DNA of 64,000 nucleotides from assembly GCF_016283395.1 (NCBI RefSeq), contig NZ_JAEEMU010000046.1:1-64000 (forward strand), read 5' to 3'. Position 1 is the stretch's first letter, and every line of letters begins with the position of its first letter. Shown in pieces: positions 9,588 to 18,861 of the stretch. The notes under the pieces are model-generated. The model saw only the letters and a program-made list of their open reading frames with translations. It did not search any database and was not told the origin of the DNA. The translations under genes and the position numbers were made by a program. The stretch is from Ruminococcus sp. Lineage in GTDB: Bacteria; Bacillota_A; Clostridia; Oscillospirales; Ruminococcaceae.

Positions 9588-11056
9588 TATATCCCCTCCT
9601 CTATTATCCTGTAAAGCATATCCATATCAATACTTCTTCGAACTCCGTCAGCAAGCATATCAAACTGTGACTGCTTGTATTCTTCTCTGCTGACTGTACC
9701 GCCGCGATAAGCGATACCCTTACGTTCAAAGAGATGTCTGACAAGTCTTTCCGAGACGTACTGACTGTCGAATATACCATGTATGTAACAGCCGCAGACA
9801 TTACCCTCATAAGCACCGCCGCAGTCCAGAAGTTCAGGGCTTTCGCTTTCCGTAGTTCCCATGTGTATCTCGTATCCTCTGAACTCCGCCCCGCTGAAGA
9901 AGTCCCAAAATCCGTTGATATTGCAGAAATTCCCTTCTGTCTGAGTCTGTACCTTTTCCGAGCCGAATACGGTACTGCATTTCAGCATTCCCATACCGCG
10001 TATACTTCCGCCGCCTTCACTTCCGAGGGGATCGGATATGCTTTCACCAAGCATCTGAAAACCGCCACATATACCAAAGACGGGAACGCACTTTTCAGCA
10101 CATCGTTTTACAGCCATTTCCATACCGCTCTCACGCAGCCATTTCATATCAGCAATGGTACTCTTAGTACCAGGGATTATTATCATGTCAGGAGTACCAA
10201 GCTCCTCGTACTTCGTTACATATCTTACACCCACGCCGTCATACTGAGCGAACACATCAAAGTCGGTAAAATTTGATATTTTCGGCAGCCTAATTACAGC
10301 TATGTCAATAATTCCTTTACTGCTTTTGCTGTCGAGTTTTCGTGAAAGGCTGTCCTCGTCCTCGATGTCGCAACGGAGATACGGAACGACTCCGAGAACA
10401 GGCTTTCCGCCGCGCTGCTCAAGTATATCTCTGCCGCTGTCAAACAGTGATATATCCCCTCTGAACTTATTCACCACAAGTCCCTTTACCATATCAAGCT
10501 CTTGCTTTTCAAGGAGACTGAGAGTGCCAAGAAGCTGGGCAAAAATGCCGCCTCTGTCTATATCTCCCACCAGAAGTACAGGAGCTTTCGCAAGCTCTGC
10601 CATACCCATATTCACGATATCATCGGATTTAAGATTGAGCTCCACAGGACTGCCTGCCCCCTCGATAACGATGATATCATGCGCAGCCGAAAGTGCATTA
10701 TAGGACTCCATTATCTGCGGCACAAGCTCGCGCTTGCGTTTGAAGTACTCAGCGGCGGTCATATTGCACACAGCTTTTCCATTGACGATTATCTGCGAAC
10801 CGCAGTCAGTAGTGGGCTTTAAAAGCACAGGATTCATCAGCACCGACGGCTCAACGCCTGCGGCTTCTGCCTGCATAGCCTGCGCCCTGCCTATCTCGCA
10901 GCCGTCAGAGGTTATGTAGGAATTAAGTGCCATATTCTGGGATTTGAAAGGTGCGCAGGAATAGCCGTCCTGCTTGAAAATGCGGCAAAGTGCAGCCGCA
11001 AAAAAGCTCTTTCCTGCGTTGGACATAGTACCCTGTATCATTATTGCCTTAGCCAT
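9587..11056 (-). CDS. cbiP: Cobyric acid synthase CbiP/CobQ
   Basis: Amidates side chains b, d, e and g of adenosylcobyrinic a,c-diamide using glutamine and ATP. The ATP-binding domain has the P-loop GTMSNAGKS at residue 9, followed by a class I glutamine amidotransferase domain with the Cys nucleophile in GICGGFQMLG and the His in YIHGIFDS. I place the start at 11056, where CCTCCT (11064-11069) gives an AGGAGG 7 bases upstream, rather than 12 codons earlier. The first bases overlap the end of cobD by 8 bp. Product about 489 aa, normal for the family. Confidence 0.94.
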   Translation of the reverse strand: MAKAIMIQGTMSNAGKSFFAAALCRIFKQDGYSCAPFKSQNMALNSYITSDGCEIGRAQAMQAEAAGVEPSVLMNPVLLKPTTDCGSQIIVNGKAVCNMTAAEYFKRKRELVPQIMESYNALSAAHDIIVIEGAGSPVELNLKSDDIVNMGMAELAKAPVLLVGDIDRGGIFAQLLGTLSLLEKQELDMVKGLVVNKFRGDISLFDSGRDILEQRGGKPVLGVVPYLRCDIEDEDSLSRKLDSKSSKGIIDIAVIRLPKISNFTDFDVFAQYDGVGVRYVTKYEELGTPDMIIIPGTKSTIADMKWLRESGMEMAVKRCAEKCVPVFGICGGFQMLGESISDPLGSEGGGSIRGMGMLKCSTVFGSEKVQTQTEGNFCNINGFWDFFSGAEFRGYEIHMGTTESESPELLDCGGAYEGNVCGCYIHGIFDSQYVSERLVRHLFERKGIAYRGGTVSREEYKQSQFDMLADGVRRSIDMDMLYRIIEEGI

Positions 11057-12083
11057 TGACGCACCTCCTGAGCACGGAAACCAATACTTCATTTTCTTCG
11101 TGTTTTTTTACTGCCATTCGGTAAAAGCTGCCGTCAAGTCCACTGTAGTCATCGCAGCAGCGCAAAAGTATCTTCTCTTTCAGCATACGCTCTCCGAGAT
11201 TTTTATCAGCTCTGAACAGGATAAAATTCGCATCTGAGGGATAGCTTTTTATCCCGAGGATATGCAGTTCTTTTTCCAGGTATTCCCTTTCATTTTTCAC
11301 AAGCTCAGCCGCTTTGCGGACATATTCTTCTTCATCTAAAGCAGCTATACCTGCTGCCTGTGCAGGTGTGGAAACGCTCCAGTACTGCCCCGTACAGGCT
11401 ATCTTTTCCGCAATGCACTTATCTCCGCAAACTACGTATCCAAGCCGCAAGCCAGCCATTGCATACAGCTTTGTGAAGGACATAAGAATAATAGTTTTAT
11501 CGTTCATGCAGTTCATAGCTGAAAACTTTTCTGCATTGTCCATAAAGCCAATAAAGCTTTCATCACAGAAGAGAAAAGCGGCATTTTTTTCACATTCACG
11601 GGATATTCTTGAGAGTATATCAGGTTCGATAGCTCTGCCAGTTGGATTGTTGGGAGTACACAGAAATACCATATCATGACCGCTGATATGAGAGACGATC
11701 TCTTCCGTAACTTCAAATTCTTTTTCCTCGGAAAGAATGTATTCATAGACCTCGCAGCCGTTTTCGGCAAGTGCCTTTTTGTACTCGCTGAACGCAGGCG
11801 AAACTATGAGCGCATTTTTCAGTTTTAGCGCAGAAACAGTGCGGTAAATAAGATCATCAGCACCGTTTCCGCAGACCATATTATCAGCCGAAATGCCATG
11901 CTTTTCCGAAAGCATTTCACGTAGTTTTCTGCATGACGGATCGGGATATACGTCCGAAAAAGCTACTGCATCAGCAGCCGCCTGACGTACACTTTCAGGC
12001 ATTCCAAGTGGGGAAAGATTTGCGGAGAAATCATGCTGTATATCCAGTGAAAGGTCATTGCCGCCGTGTTTTCCGTTCAGCAT
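11049..12083 (-). CDS. cobD: Threonine-phosphate decarboxylase CobD
   Basis: PLP enzyme that makes (R)-1-aminopropan-2-ol phosphate, the linker between the corrin ring and the nucleotide loop. The fold is aminotransferase class I/II, with the PLP lysine in LMSFTKLYAMAGLRLGY near residue 205 and the CTPNNPTG substrate motif near residue 150. The start at 12083 (MLNGKHGGN) is preferred because GGGAGG lies 6 bases upstream. It overlaps the cbiB stop. This is CobD in the Salmonella naming, not the CbiB-type CobD. Confidence 0.92.
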   Translation of the reverse strand: MLNGKHGGNDLSLDIQHDFSANLSPLGMPESVRQAAADAVAFSDVYPDPSCRKLREMLSEKHGISADNMVCGNGADDLIYRTVSALKLKNALIVSPAFSEYKKALAENGCEVYEYILSEEKEFEVTEEIVSHISGHDMVFLCTPNNPTGRAIEPDILSRISRECEKNAAFLFCDESFIGFMDNAEKFSAMNCMNDKTIILMSFTKLYAMAGLRLGYVVCGDKCIAEKIACTGQYWSVSTPAQAAGIAALDEEEYVRKAAELVKNEREYLEKELHILGIKSYPSDANFILFRADKNLGERMLKEKILLRCCDDYSGLDGSFYRMAVKKHEENEVLVSVLRRCVNG

Positions 12084-13048
12084 AAGATACCTCCCACAAT
12101 AACACATCTGACTGCAATAGCAGCCGCAAATACAAGAGCAGAGCTTGCATACATGAGCCTGTTTGCACGGCGTATATCCTCGTTCTCGATCGGGCGTTTC
12201 CTGTCGCCGATGAACTCCTTTTTATGGAGCTCCCCGAAGTAATATGCATCGCCTGCAAGCTGAACTCCGAGAGCACCTGCGCAGGCTGCTTCTGTCTGAG
12301 CTGAATTAGGACTTGCGTGTTTTCGTCCGTCACGTATCCATATGCGGTAGGAGTCCCTTCCGCTGAGTCCGATAAAAGGCGCAGTCATCACCATTGCAAG
12401 AGCTGTCAGACGTGAGGGAAAATAGTTCAGAACATCATCGAACTTCGCAGCAAAACGTCCTATATCAGCGTATTTTTCATTTGTGTAGCCTATCATTGAA
12501 TCCATAGTATTTACGGATTTATAAAACGCTCCGAGGACAGCTCCACCCAGTGACATATACATTATGGGAGCTGTAACGCCGTCGGAAGTATTCTCCGCAA
12601 CAGTCTCCACAGCAGCCTTTATTATGCCCTCTTTGTCGAGGACTGCCGTATCACGTCCGACTATCATTGAAACAGCCTTTCGCGCTCCCTCGATGTCATT
12701 TTTTTCAGTCGCACGATATACCTTCATGCTCTCATCTCTGAGGCACTTCGCAGCCACAAGATAATAGCACATTATGCCCTCTGCTACAACTCCAAGCCAC
12801 AGGGATATCGAGTACAGAGCAATGAGTATCACAAGTGGCACTGATACCGAAATAAGTATCACTGTCAGTGCAAGAAATACTCCGCCCTTTCGCAGATCAT
12901 TGCTCAATTTTCTGCGCACTAAGGCTTCAAGGTGTGATATGAGCTTACCGATGAGCCTTATAGGGTGCGGCAGGCTGTAAGGGTCGCCGAGGATACAGTC
13001 CAGCACCGCCGCTATAACAAGCGGCAATGCCGCAATTATGTAATTCAT
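12077..13048 (-). CDS. cbiB: Adenosylcobinamide-phosphate synthase CbiB
   Basis: Membrane enzyme joining adenosylcobyric acid to aminopropanol phosphate. The 323-aa protein has several hydrophobic segments (about 1-22, 55-90, 150-170, 205-220, 295-320) and the family signatures DCILGDPYSLPHPIRLIG near the N-terminus, VETVAENTSDGVTAPIMY near residue 140 and SPNSAQTEAACAGALGVQL near residue 245. Ribosome site GGAGAA precedes the ATG. It overlaps both neighbours by a few bases, which implies translational coupling. Confidence 0.94.
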   Translation of the reverse strand: MNYIIAALPLVIAAVLDCILGDPYSLPHPIRLIGKLISHLEALVRRKLSNDLRKGGVFLALTVILISVSVPLVILIALYSISLWLGVVAEGIMCYYLVAAKCLRDESMKVYRATEKNDIEGARKAVSMIVGRDTAVLDKEGIIKAAVETVAENTSDGVTAPIMYMSLGGAVLGAFYKSVNTMDSMIGYTNEKYADIGRFAAKFDDVLNYFPSRLTALAMVMTAPFIGLSGRDSYRIWIRDGRKHASPNSAQTEAACAGALGVQLAGDAYYFGELHKKEFIGDRKRPIENEDIRRANRLMYASSALVFAAAIAVRCVIVGGILC

Positions 13049-13605
13049 ATTTTCTCCGTTACCGTAATATTATTTCCGTCAAATTCTGTGATATAGCCGT
13101 GACCGTTGGCGATATGCCAGTCGTAGTAGCTCTTATGCGGAACTGCAAAATGCTCAAGTATCGCCATGATAGTTCCGCCGTGAACTACAAATGTAAGGTG
13201 GTCGTCCTTGTCAGCATTCTCAATGCACTTCATAAATCCGTCTATGCAGCGTTTTTTGAAGTCCGCAGGAGCTTCACCGTTTGGAAAAGCAGCCTCGCCG
13301 CCGCTGTCTATCCAACGCTGATAACGGCTGTCCATAGAAAGCTCGATGTAATTTTTGCCCTCAAAGTCGCCGAAATCACACTCTCTCAGTTCATCGCAGA
13401 TCGTCATTTCAACGGACGGAAATATAAGCTCCGCGGTCTGTATACAGCGTTTCATGGAACTGCAAAAAAGCTTTCCGCACTGAGGATAGTCTATTTTCAT
13501 CAGCTCCGCAATTCCCGAAAAAGCCAGCGGCTCGTCAGTTCTTCCAATGTATCTCAGCTCGGTATTTCCTGCTGTTTTACCGTGACGAATAAGATCTATC
13601 CTCAC
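13045..13605 (-). CDS. cobC: Alpha-ribazole phosphatase CobC (histidine phosphatase family)
   Basis: Expected to remove the 5' phosphate in the nucleotide-loop branch of cobalamin assembly. The 186-aa protein has the phosphoglycerate-mutase-type motif LIRHGKTAGN at residue 5, RCIQTAEL, the acidic ECDFGDFEGKNY and a second His in FVVHGGTIMAIL. The start is a GTG at 13605 with AAAGGAG 8 bases upstream. Family members act on many phosphates, so the cobalamin role rests on position inside the operon. Confidence 0.85.
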   Translation of the reverse strand: MRIDLIRHGKTAGNTELRYIGRTDEPLAFSGIAELMKIDYPQCGKLFCSSMKRCIQTAELIFPSVEMTICDELRECDFGDFEGKNYIELSMDSRYQRWIDSGGEAAFPNGEAPADFKKRCIDGFMKCIENADKDDHLTFVVHGGTIMAILEHFAVPHKSYYDWHIANGHGYITEFDGNNITVTEKI

Positions 13606-13995
13606 TCAGATTTCTCCTTTCAGAAACTCCGCAATACCGCATATTACACGCACTACTGTATCGCTTTCGGCAGCTATGATACATCCGCAGCGTCCCACGT
13701 TTTCACGGTATACACGCTCCCTCTTTTCCATTGGAACTATACCGCAGCCTATCTCGTCCATAATGATGATACATTGGCTGTTCTCGCTGCAAAGCCGCTG
13801 CGTAAACTCAACGGGGTCAGTTCCCATATCCATAAGCCTCGAAACAAGCCTGTGATAGTCACTTATACATACTGCCGAGAATACTTTTTCCATATCGCAG
13901 TCCAAACCGCTTATTATCTCATCAGCCTTTATCCCAAATAGCTTGCAGGCGGTTTCAGCCTTGCCCTGATAAGCTCCACCTGTGATAAATCTCAT
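13606..13995 (-). CDS. Short CobU-like P-loop protein
   Basis: A 129-aa protein related to adenosylcobinamide kinase/guanylyltransferase but only about three quarters of its length. It has a GxxxxGK loop, FITGGAYQGKAET, at residue 4 and the CobU-type core MDEIGCGIVPMEKRERVYRENVGR near residue 79. Full CobU features between these motifs are shortened. A good ribosome site (GGAGGTGG) and tight spacing to cobS (2 bp) argue that it is a functional gene and not debris. A separate full-length CobU is encoded two genes upstream. It may be a partner, a specialised guanylyltransferase or a redundant kinase. Confidence 0.7.
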   Translation of the reverse strand: MRFITGGAYQGKAETACKLFGIKADEIISGLDCDMEKVFSAVCISDYHRLVSRLMDMGTDPVEFTQRLCSENSQCIIIMDEIGCGIVPMEKRERVYRENVGRCGCIIAAESDTVVRVICGIAEFLKGEI

Positions 13996-13997
13996 GT

Positions 13998-14765
13998 TCA
14001 GACCACCTCCGTAAGCCTAAATACAACCGCAGCTGTCAGTGCGATGACAAGTTCGCAAATCTGCAAAAACCAACCTGCAAGATCACCTGTGATACCACCG
14101 AATTCCTTATACGAAATATAGCGGTAATAAACCACTGTCAGCAGCGCAGCTGCGCTTACTGCCAAACCTGTGGTAAGGTCAATACACATCATAGCCGCAC
14201 AGGAAAGAACTGCAAACAGAGAAAGTACACAAACACTGATTTTCTTATGGGCAGGCTCTGTGAAGCTTTGCAGCGTTCCCTCTTTTTTGGCAGCCTTTAA
14301 AGTCATGGCAGTAAGTCCGCTGAGTGAACGCGAAAGCACATATCCGAGACCTGTTATAACAGCTCCCTCAAAGAAGAAAAGCTCAGATAAAGCAGCAGTG
14401 CAGACAATAAGATAAACACCAAGCTTTATGGCAGCAAATGCGCCGATATGTGAGTCCTTGAGTATGGCAAGCTTTTTCTCCTTATCACCCCATGAAGCCC
14501 TCGCATCACAGGTATCGCAGAAGCCGTCCAGATGAATACCGCCTGTAACAAGAATATTTATCAGCATGACCACTGCTGCATACATAAAATTGCCGAAATC
14601 AACTTCTTCGCAAAGCATCTGCCAAAGCACTGTAAGTACACCGATAACTGCACCTATAACAGGGAAAAAGCAGAGAGAATAACGCCTGTTTTTTTCATTC
14701 CATTCCACCTTCGGCATAGGGATTCGGGAGTACATCTGGAACGCCGAAATAAAAGACTTTAACAA
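13998..14765 (-). CDS. cobS: Adenosylcobinamide-GDP ribazoletransferase CobS
   Basis: Membrane enzyme that joins alpha-ribazole to adenosylcobinamide-GDP, the last condensation in cobalamin synthesis. The product is about 255 aa with six to seven hydrophobic stretches and the family motifs FQMYSRIPMP at the N-terminus and GGIHLDGFCDTCDA near residue 80. I choose a TTG start at 14765 overlapping the cobU stop, because it gives the standard N-terminus. A longer frame with an ATG at 14807 would lie entirely inside cobU. Confidence 0.88.
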   Translation of the reverse strand: MLKSFISAFQMYSRIPMPKVEWNEKNRRYSLCFFPVIGAVIGVLTVLWQMLCEEVDFGNFMYAAVVMLINILVTGGIHLDGFCDTCDARASWGDKEKKLAILKDSHIGAFAAIKLGVYLIVCTAALSELFFFEGAVITGLGYVLSRSLSGLTAMTLKAAKKEGTLQSFTEPAHKKISVCVLSLFAVLSCAAMMCIDLTTGLAVSAAALLTVVYYRYISYKEFGGITGDLAGWFLQICELVIALTAAVVFRLTEVV

Positions 14766-15280
14766 ATGACCGCCCCTTTCCGCGGTACGGGTATACCGTA
14801 AACACATTCTATGACATTATCTGCAAATTCAGCTATTTTTCGGTTGATCTCAGTAAGCTGACTTATGTATTGAAGCGTTTCTGCGGAGTACTCCACACCG
14901 TCACAGCCCACTTCATTTGTAACGATGATAAGCTCCAAAACTCTCTCAGAAAGAGCTCTTATATCGGAAACTATCTTATCCGCAGGCTTGAAAATATTGC
15001 TCCCAACAAATATCTCATTTGCACAGAGATTTCCCATACATTCGATGAGAACTCCGCTTTTTTCAGAAACGTCAGCATTGCAGATATCACGCTGACATTC
15101 GACAGTGATATAGCCCTTTCCCTCGCGCATTTTTCGGTGACGCATGATAATTTCTTCTGCATCGCTCCCAACGGGAGACATAGTTGCGATATAGTATTTT
15201 TCACCGCTGAAAAGGTTCAGTACTTTCTCGGCATAACGCGATTTTCCGCACTTTGAACCGCCTGTGACAAGAGTTATCAT
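14759..15280 (-). CDS. cobU: Adenosylcobinamide kinase/guanylyltransferase CobU
   Basis: Phosphorylates adenosylcobinamide and adds GMP. At 173 aa it has normal length. The P-loop VTGGSKCGKSRYAE is at residue 4 and the family motif with the guanylylated His lies in IIMRHRKMREG near residue 45. The usual VGxGIVP segment reads VTNEVGCDGVEYS here, so the GIVP part is altered; the short CobU-like protein nearby keeps it. The ATG overlaps the cobT stop (ATGA). Confidence 0.9.
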   Translation of the reverse strand: MITLVTGGSKCGKSRYAEKVLNLFSGEKYYIATMSPVGSDAEEIIMRHRKMREGKGYITVECQRDICNADVSEKSGVLIECMGNLCANEIFVGSNIFKPADKIVSDIRALSERVLELIIVTNEVGCDGVEYSAETLQYISQLTEINRKIAEFADNVIECVYGIPVPRKGAVIC

Positions 15281-16326
15281 TTAAGTTCAGCATACCTTTC
15301 TATACCCGAATTTTCAAATTTATGGGAGTTATAATAAATTGCCGCAGCACCGTCAAGAAGAGGCAGGAGCAGTATACCGCCTGTCCCTTCGCCAAGCCGC
15401 AATCCTCCGTTAATGACAGCTTTCAGCCCAAGCTTTTCGAGAAGTCCCTGTCCCGCAGGCTCGGCAGAAACATGACTTGCAAGCATATAGTCCGTACACG
15501 CTTCCGAGTACATAGAAGCAAGCACAGCGGAAACAGCCGAAATTACACCGTCAATAACAACTGTAACACCGTAGACCGCACCGCCGAGGAACAGCCCTGT
15601 CATACCTGCTATCTCGTAACTTCCAAGCTTTGAGATAAGCTCGGTGGGATCATCTGAAAACGGCGAATTGACGGCAATTGCGCGTTTTACAACTTCAATT
15701 TTATGTTCAAGCATATCGCTTGAGAGCCCTGCACCTCGCCCTGTAACGACTTCAGGCGGAAGTCCGAGCAAAACCGAAGAAAGCGCAGATGTCGGAGTCG
15801 TATTTCCAATGCCCATTTCTCCCGTAACTATAAGCTTTATGCCCTTTTCAGCAAGGTCGCGAACAATGTCCATACCGACCTCGACAGCTCTGAAAACATT
15901 TTCACAGCTCATTGCAGGACCTTTAGCAATATTGTCCGAACCATAGGCAACTTTTCTGTTGAGAAGCTGTTCGCACTGCACATCGTCAGCAATTCCGATA
16001 TCAACAGCAACGACCTGCGCTCCATATATCTTGCCAAGTGCATTTATATTTGATTTTCCGCAAGCTATAGCCTCAGCACATATCCTTGTCACAGAACGAT
16101 CAGTCTGTGTCACACCCTCATCGACAACACCGTTATCCGCACACATTACCACAACAGCGCGTGAAGAAATATCAGGTGACTCTGTTTTCTGAACCGCCGC
16201 AATTTTGTTCCAATTATCTTCAAATAAACCAAAACTGCGAAGCGGCTTGGCAACACTGTCCCAGTGCTCCTGTGCAAGAAGTGCAAATTTTTTATCAGTG
16301 CGAACGATCTTGCTTATTCTGTCCAT
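15277..16326 (-). CDS. cobT: Nicotinate-nucleotide:dimethylbenzimidazole phosphoribosyltransferase CobT
   Basis: Activates the lower-ligand base by transferring ribose phosphate from nicotinate mononucleotide. With the start at 16326 (GGAGAG 4-5 bases upstream) the protein is 349 aa, the family norm. Visible signatures are VVMCADNGVVDEGVTQTD near residue 65, TGEMGIGNTTPTSAL near residue 168 and the C-terminal GEGTGGILLLPLLDGA. The catalytic Glu of the family would lie in the LGEGTG stretch. The first codons overlap the end of cbiA by 32 bp. No DMB synthesis gene (bluB or bza) is seen in the window. Confidence 0.94.
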   Translation of the reverse strand: MDRISKIVRTDKKFALLAQEHWDSVAKPLRSFGLFEDNWNKIAAVQKTESPDISSRAVVVMCADNGVVDEGVTQTDRSVTRICAEAIACGKSNINALGKIYGAQVVAVDIGIADDVQCEQLLNRKVAYGSDNIAKGPAMSCENVFRAVEVGMDIVRDLAEKGIKLIVTGEMGIGNTTPTSALSSVLLGLPPEVVTGRGAGLSSDMLEHKIEVVKRAIAVNSPFSDDPTELISKLGSYEIAGMTGLFLGGAVYGVTVVIDGVISAVSAVLASMYSEACTDYMLASHVSAEPAGQGLLEKLGLKAVINGGLRLGEGTGGILLLPLLDGAAAIYYNSHKFENSGIERYAELK

Positions 16327-17665
16327 GTTTCTCTCCATATTCCGCGCAGGCAGCAACAAAACGCTCCGCAATTCTCACATCAGCATAAAAGTAAAGATGT
16401 GGGAAGCCTGCATATGTCGATTTATTGGCGTGTACGCACTCCCAGTTCCTGCCGTCACTTTTACGCGCAATAAAGTCCGAACCACAGTTAGTACTGTCCC
16501 AATAGTGAAATTCATGTGCAGCAATTTTGTCCGATTCAACACATACAAGGCAATCCTTTTTCGCCTCAAGCGTAACATATCCGAAACGCTGAAGCTTTTT
16601 CGTCGAATAAACATCTCCCTTAACTGCACCGACAAAACCGAATATTTCATCATCAGCCAAAATGATATTTTCATGGAGATACATAAAACCTCCGCACTCG
16701 GCAATCGTTGGAATGCCGCTGTTAATAGCACTTCTGACAGCTTGCAGCATTTCATTGTTCTGTGAAAGCTTTTCCGCATACAGTTCGGGATATCCACCAC
16801 TGAGAATAAGTCCGCAGCAGTCATCAGGAAGTTTTTTATCTTTCAGCGGAGAGAAGTATTCAATACGGCAGCCGAGCTTTTCGAGCAAAGCAATATTGTC
16901 CGAATATACGAAGCAAAAAGCTGCATCTTTCGCAACAGCAATAATTGGTCTGTTATTATACTCAACAATATGCAATTTTGGCTCTCTGAAAATTGGAAAT
17001 GAAGCTTCTGAAACTTCAATTAGCTCGTCAAGAAATATATGCTCTTCCGCAAGAGTGCTGAGTTCAGCAAGCTTATCTTTTAGATCGCCTATTTCGTCAG
17101 CAGTCACAAGTCCAAGATTCCGACTTTCAAAAGTGAAGCTATTTGTCGGCATATAGCCAAAAAACGTTGTCCCAAGTTCACGGCACATCTCTTTTATCCG
17201 CGGTACAAGTCTCTCGGGCAGCCTGTTGAAAATGAATCCTTTTATCATGTTTGGCTGCTTATAGCTGAGAAAGCCTTTCATGACCGCACCTATTGACTCG
17301 CTCGCGCCCTTGCAGTCGATGGCGACAACAGCAGGTGTTTCGGTTATCATTGAGACCGAATGTGCAGAACCGCGTCCGTTCACTCCGTCATAGAATCCCA
17401 TAACGCCCTCAACTACGGAAATATCAGCGTTTATGCTATTTTCATGCATGAGATATTTCAGAGTTTCATCGTCGCAAAAGAAACTGTCAAGGTTGTGAGA
17501 GTCCACACCTATCACTTTCTGATGAAACATCGGATCTATATAGTCAGGACCGCACTTGAACGCAGCCACATTCAGCTTCCGAGCTTTCAGCGCAGCAAGA
17601 ATTGCACAAGTGATCGTTGTTTTTCCGCAGCCGCTGTGCGTACCTGCAATCATTATTCTCTTCAT
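16295..17665 (-). CDS. cbiA: Cobyrinate a,c-diamide synthase CbiA
   Basis: ATP- and glutamine-dependent amidation of side chains a and c. The 456-aa protein has the P-loop IAGTHSGCGKTT at residue 5, the CbiA domain with the ring-binding segment KCGPDYIDPMFH near residue 38, and a C-terminal glutamine amidotransferase with the nucleophile in IAECGGFMYLHE near residue 320. The C-terminal His sits in AHEFHYW. The start overlaps the cbiET stop as ATGA; AAAGGA precedes it. Confidence 0.94.
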   Translation of the reverse strand: MKRIMIAGTHSGCGKTTITCAILAALKARKLNVAAFKCGPDYIDPMFHQKVIGVDSHNLDSFFCDDETLKYLMHENSINADISVVEGVMGFYDGVNGRGSAHSVSMITETPAVVAIDCKGASESIGAVMKGFLSYKQPNMIKGFIFNRLPERLVPRIKEMCRELGTTFFGYMPTNSFTFESRNLGLVTADEIGDLKDKLAELSTLAEEHIFLDELIEVSEASFPIFREPKLHIVEYNNRPIIAVAKDAAFCFVYSDNIALLEKLGCRIEYFSPLKDKKLPDDCCGLILSGGYPELYAEKLSQNNEMLQAVRSAINSGIPTIAECGGFMYLHENIILADDEIFGFVGAVKGDVYSTKKLQRFGYVTLEAKKDCLVCVESDKIAAHEFHYWDSTNCGSDFIARKSDGRNWECVHANKSTYAGFPHLYFYADVRIAERFVAACAEYGEKHGQNKQDRSH

Positions 17666-18852
17666 GTTTGTTTCCTTTTTATGATGAATACTGGATTTTC
17701 AGCTGACATCATTGTATGTTTTCCGATTTTTCGTGTTCTTGTTACAGATATCTGCGTAATTTCAGCTTCAAAATCAAACTTATCAAAAATGCTGATACAC
17801 TCCGATAATGTTTCAAGAGATACGGCAGTTATAGTCAGTCTTATATTGCGATTTTTACTGAGTGCAGTCTGAATAATGCTTTCCATTTCTCCTCCGGAAC
17901 CGCCAATGAAAACGCATTCGGGCACAGGAAGTTCTTTTACAATCTCAGCAGCATCACCCTCGATCGTATCAATGTTATCACAGCCGAATTTTCGGCTGTT
18001 TTCAAGGGTAAGTCCAACTGCTTCTGGATTTTTGTCCACTGCGCAGACCTTTCCGTTTTCGCACATCAAAGCCATTTCCACAGACACTGATCCCGTACCG
18101 CATCCTATGTCCCAGCACACATCATTTTTGCCTATTTCAAGCCCCGTGACCACATTTGCACGTATCTCTTTTTTAGTCATGGGTACTTTTCCTCTTACGA
18201 ATTTTTCATCGTCTATCCCACACTGAACAAAACGCTCATAGTCGGGATTTTCAACCAGAAGTACGCTCAATCCGCTTGCACTGTACTCCGTAAGCTCGCA
18301 AGGCTTTCCCACAGTTATCTTCTCATTGGGATATCCAAGTTCTTCGCCTATATATACCGAAATATCGCCTTTTCCATAGTTGCTTAGCTTTTTGCAGATA
18401 TCAGCTGCCGTTACATCTCCCCCAAGAAGGAAAAATGTTTTTTCATGTGAACAGACGCTTCTTACTACGTTTCCGTTCTTGCCGTGAAGGCTAACGAAAT
18501 GGCAGTCTGACCAATCTTTTTTCAGCTTTGACATAAAATAAACAGGTGAAGATATACCGCAGATAAACTCCGTTTCGATATCGGTAAGAAGTTCAGAAAG
18601 CTTCTTTGCACCGCTGAAAAATCCACAGTCTCCCGACATAAGAACAGCTGCACGCTTGCAGTCGCTTTCCTTGATATACCGCACTATTTCATCACTTCTG
18701 TACTCCTCGAAAACAGGCTTTCCCATATCTCTGAACGGCTCGACCATTCGCCTTGCGCCTATAAGAAACTCCGCTTTTTTAACAGCTTCCAAAGCTTCCG
18801 AAGTCATTGTTCTCGCGCTGCCCATTCCGATACCGATTATATATACCTTCAC
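17662..18852 (-). CDS. cbiET: CbiE-CbiT fusion, cobalt-precorrin-7 methyltransferase/decarboxylase
   Basis: Methylates C5 and C15 and decarboxylates the acetate at C12. Residues 1-190 are a tetrapyrrole methylase (CbiE) starting VYIIGIGMGSARTMTSEA. Residues 195-396 are CbiT, a class I SAM methyltransferase with WDIGCGTGSVSVEMA near residue 235. Fusion of the two halves, as in CobL, is common. The start is GTG with GAGGTG upstream. It ends in an ATGA overlap with cbiA. Confidence 0.93.
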   Translation of the reverse strand: MKVYIIGIGMGSARTMTSEALEAVKKAEFLIGARRMVEPFRDMGKPVFEEYRSDEIVRYIKESDCKRAAVLMSGDCGFFSGAKKLSELLTDIETEFICGISSPVYFMSKLKKDWSDCHFVSLHGKNGNVVRSVCSHEKTFFLLGGDVTAADICKKLSNYGKGDISVYIGEELGYPNEKITVGKPCELTEYSASGLSVLLVENPDYERFVQCGIDDEKFVRGKVPMTKKEIRANVVTGLEIGKNDVCWDIGCGTGSVSVEMALMCENGKVCAVDKNPEAVGLTLENSRKFGCDNIDTIEGDAAEIVKELPVPECVFIGGSGGEMESIIQTALSKNRNIRLTITAVSLETLSECISIFDKFDFEAEITQISVTRTRKIGKHTMMSAENPVFIIKRKQT

Positions 18853-18861
18853 CTGCTCACC

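Noticed and set aside
13027..13941. A 304-residue plus-strand open frame opposite cobC and the short CobU-like gene
   Set aside because: It crosses several well-supported minus-strand genes, has no ribosome site and no recognisable domain; it is a shadow of their codon pattern.
13606..13995. Short CobU-like gene as a broken copy of cobU
   Set aside because: It has its own GGAGGTGG site, an N-terminal P-loop and intact spacing in the operon, and is not a fragment of the neighbouring cobU sequence.
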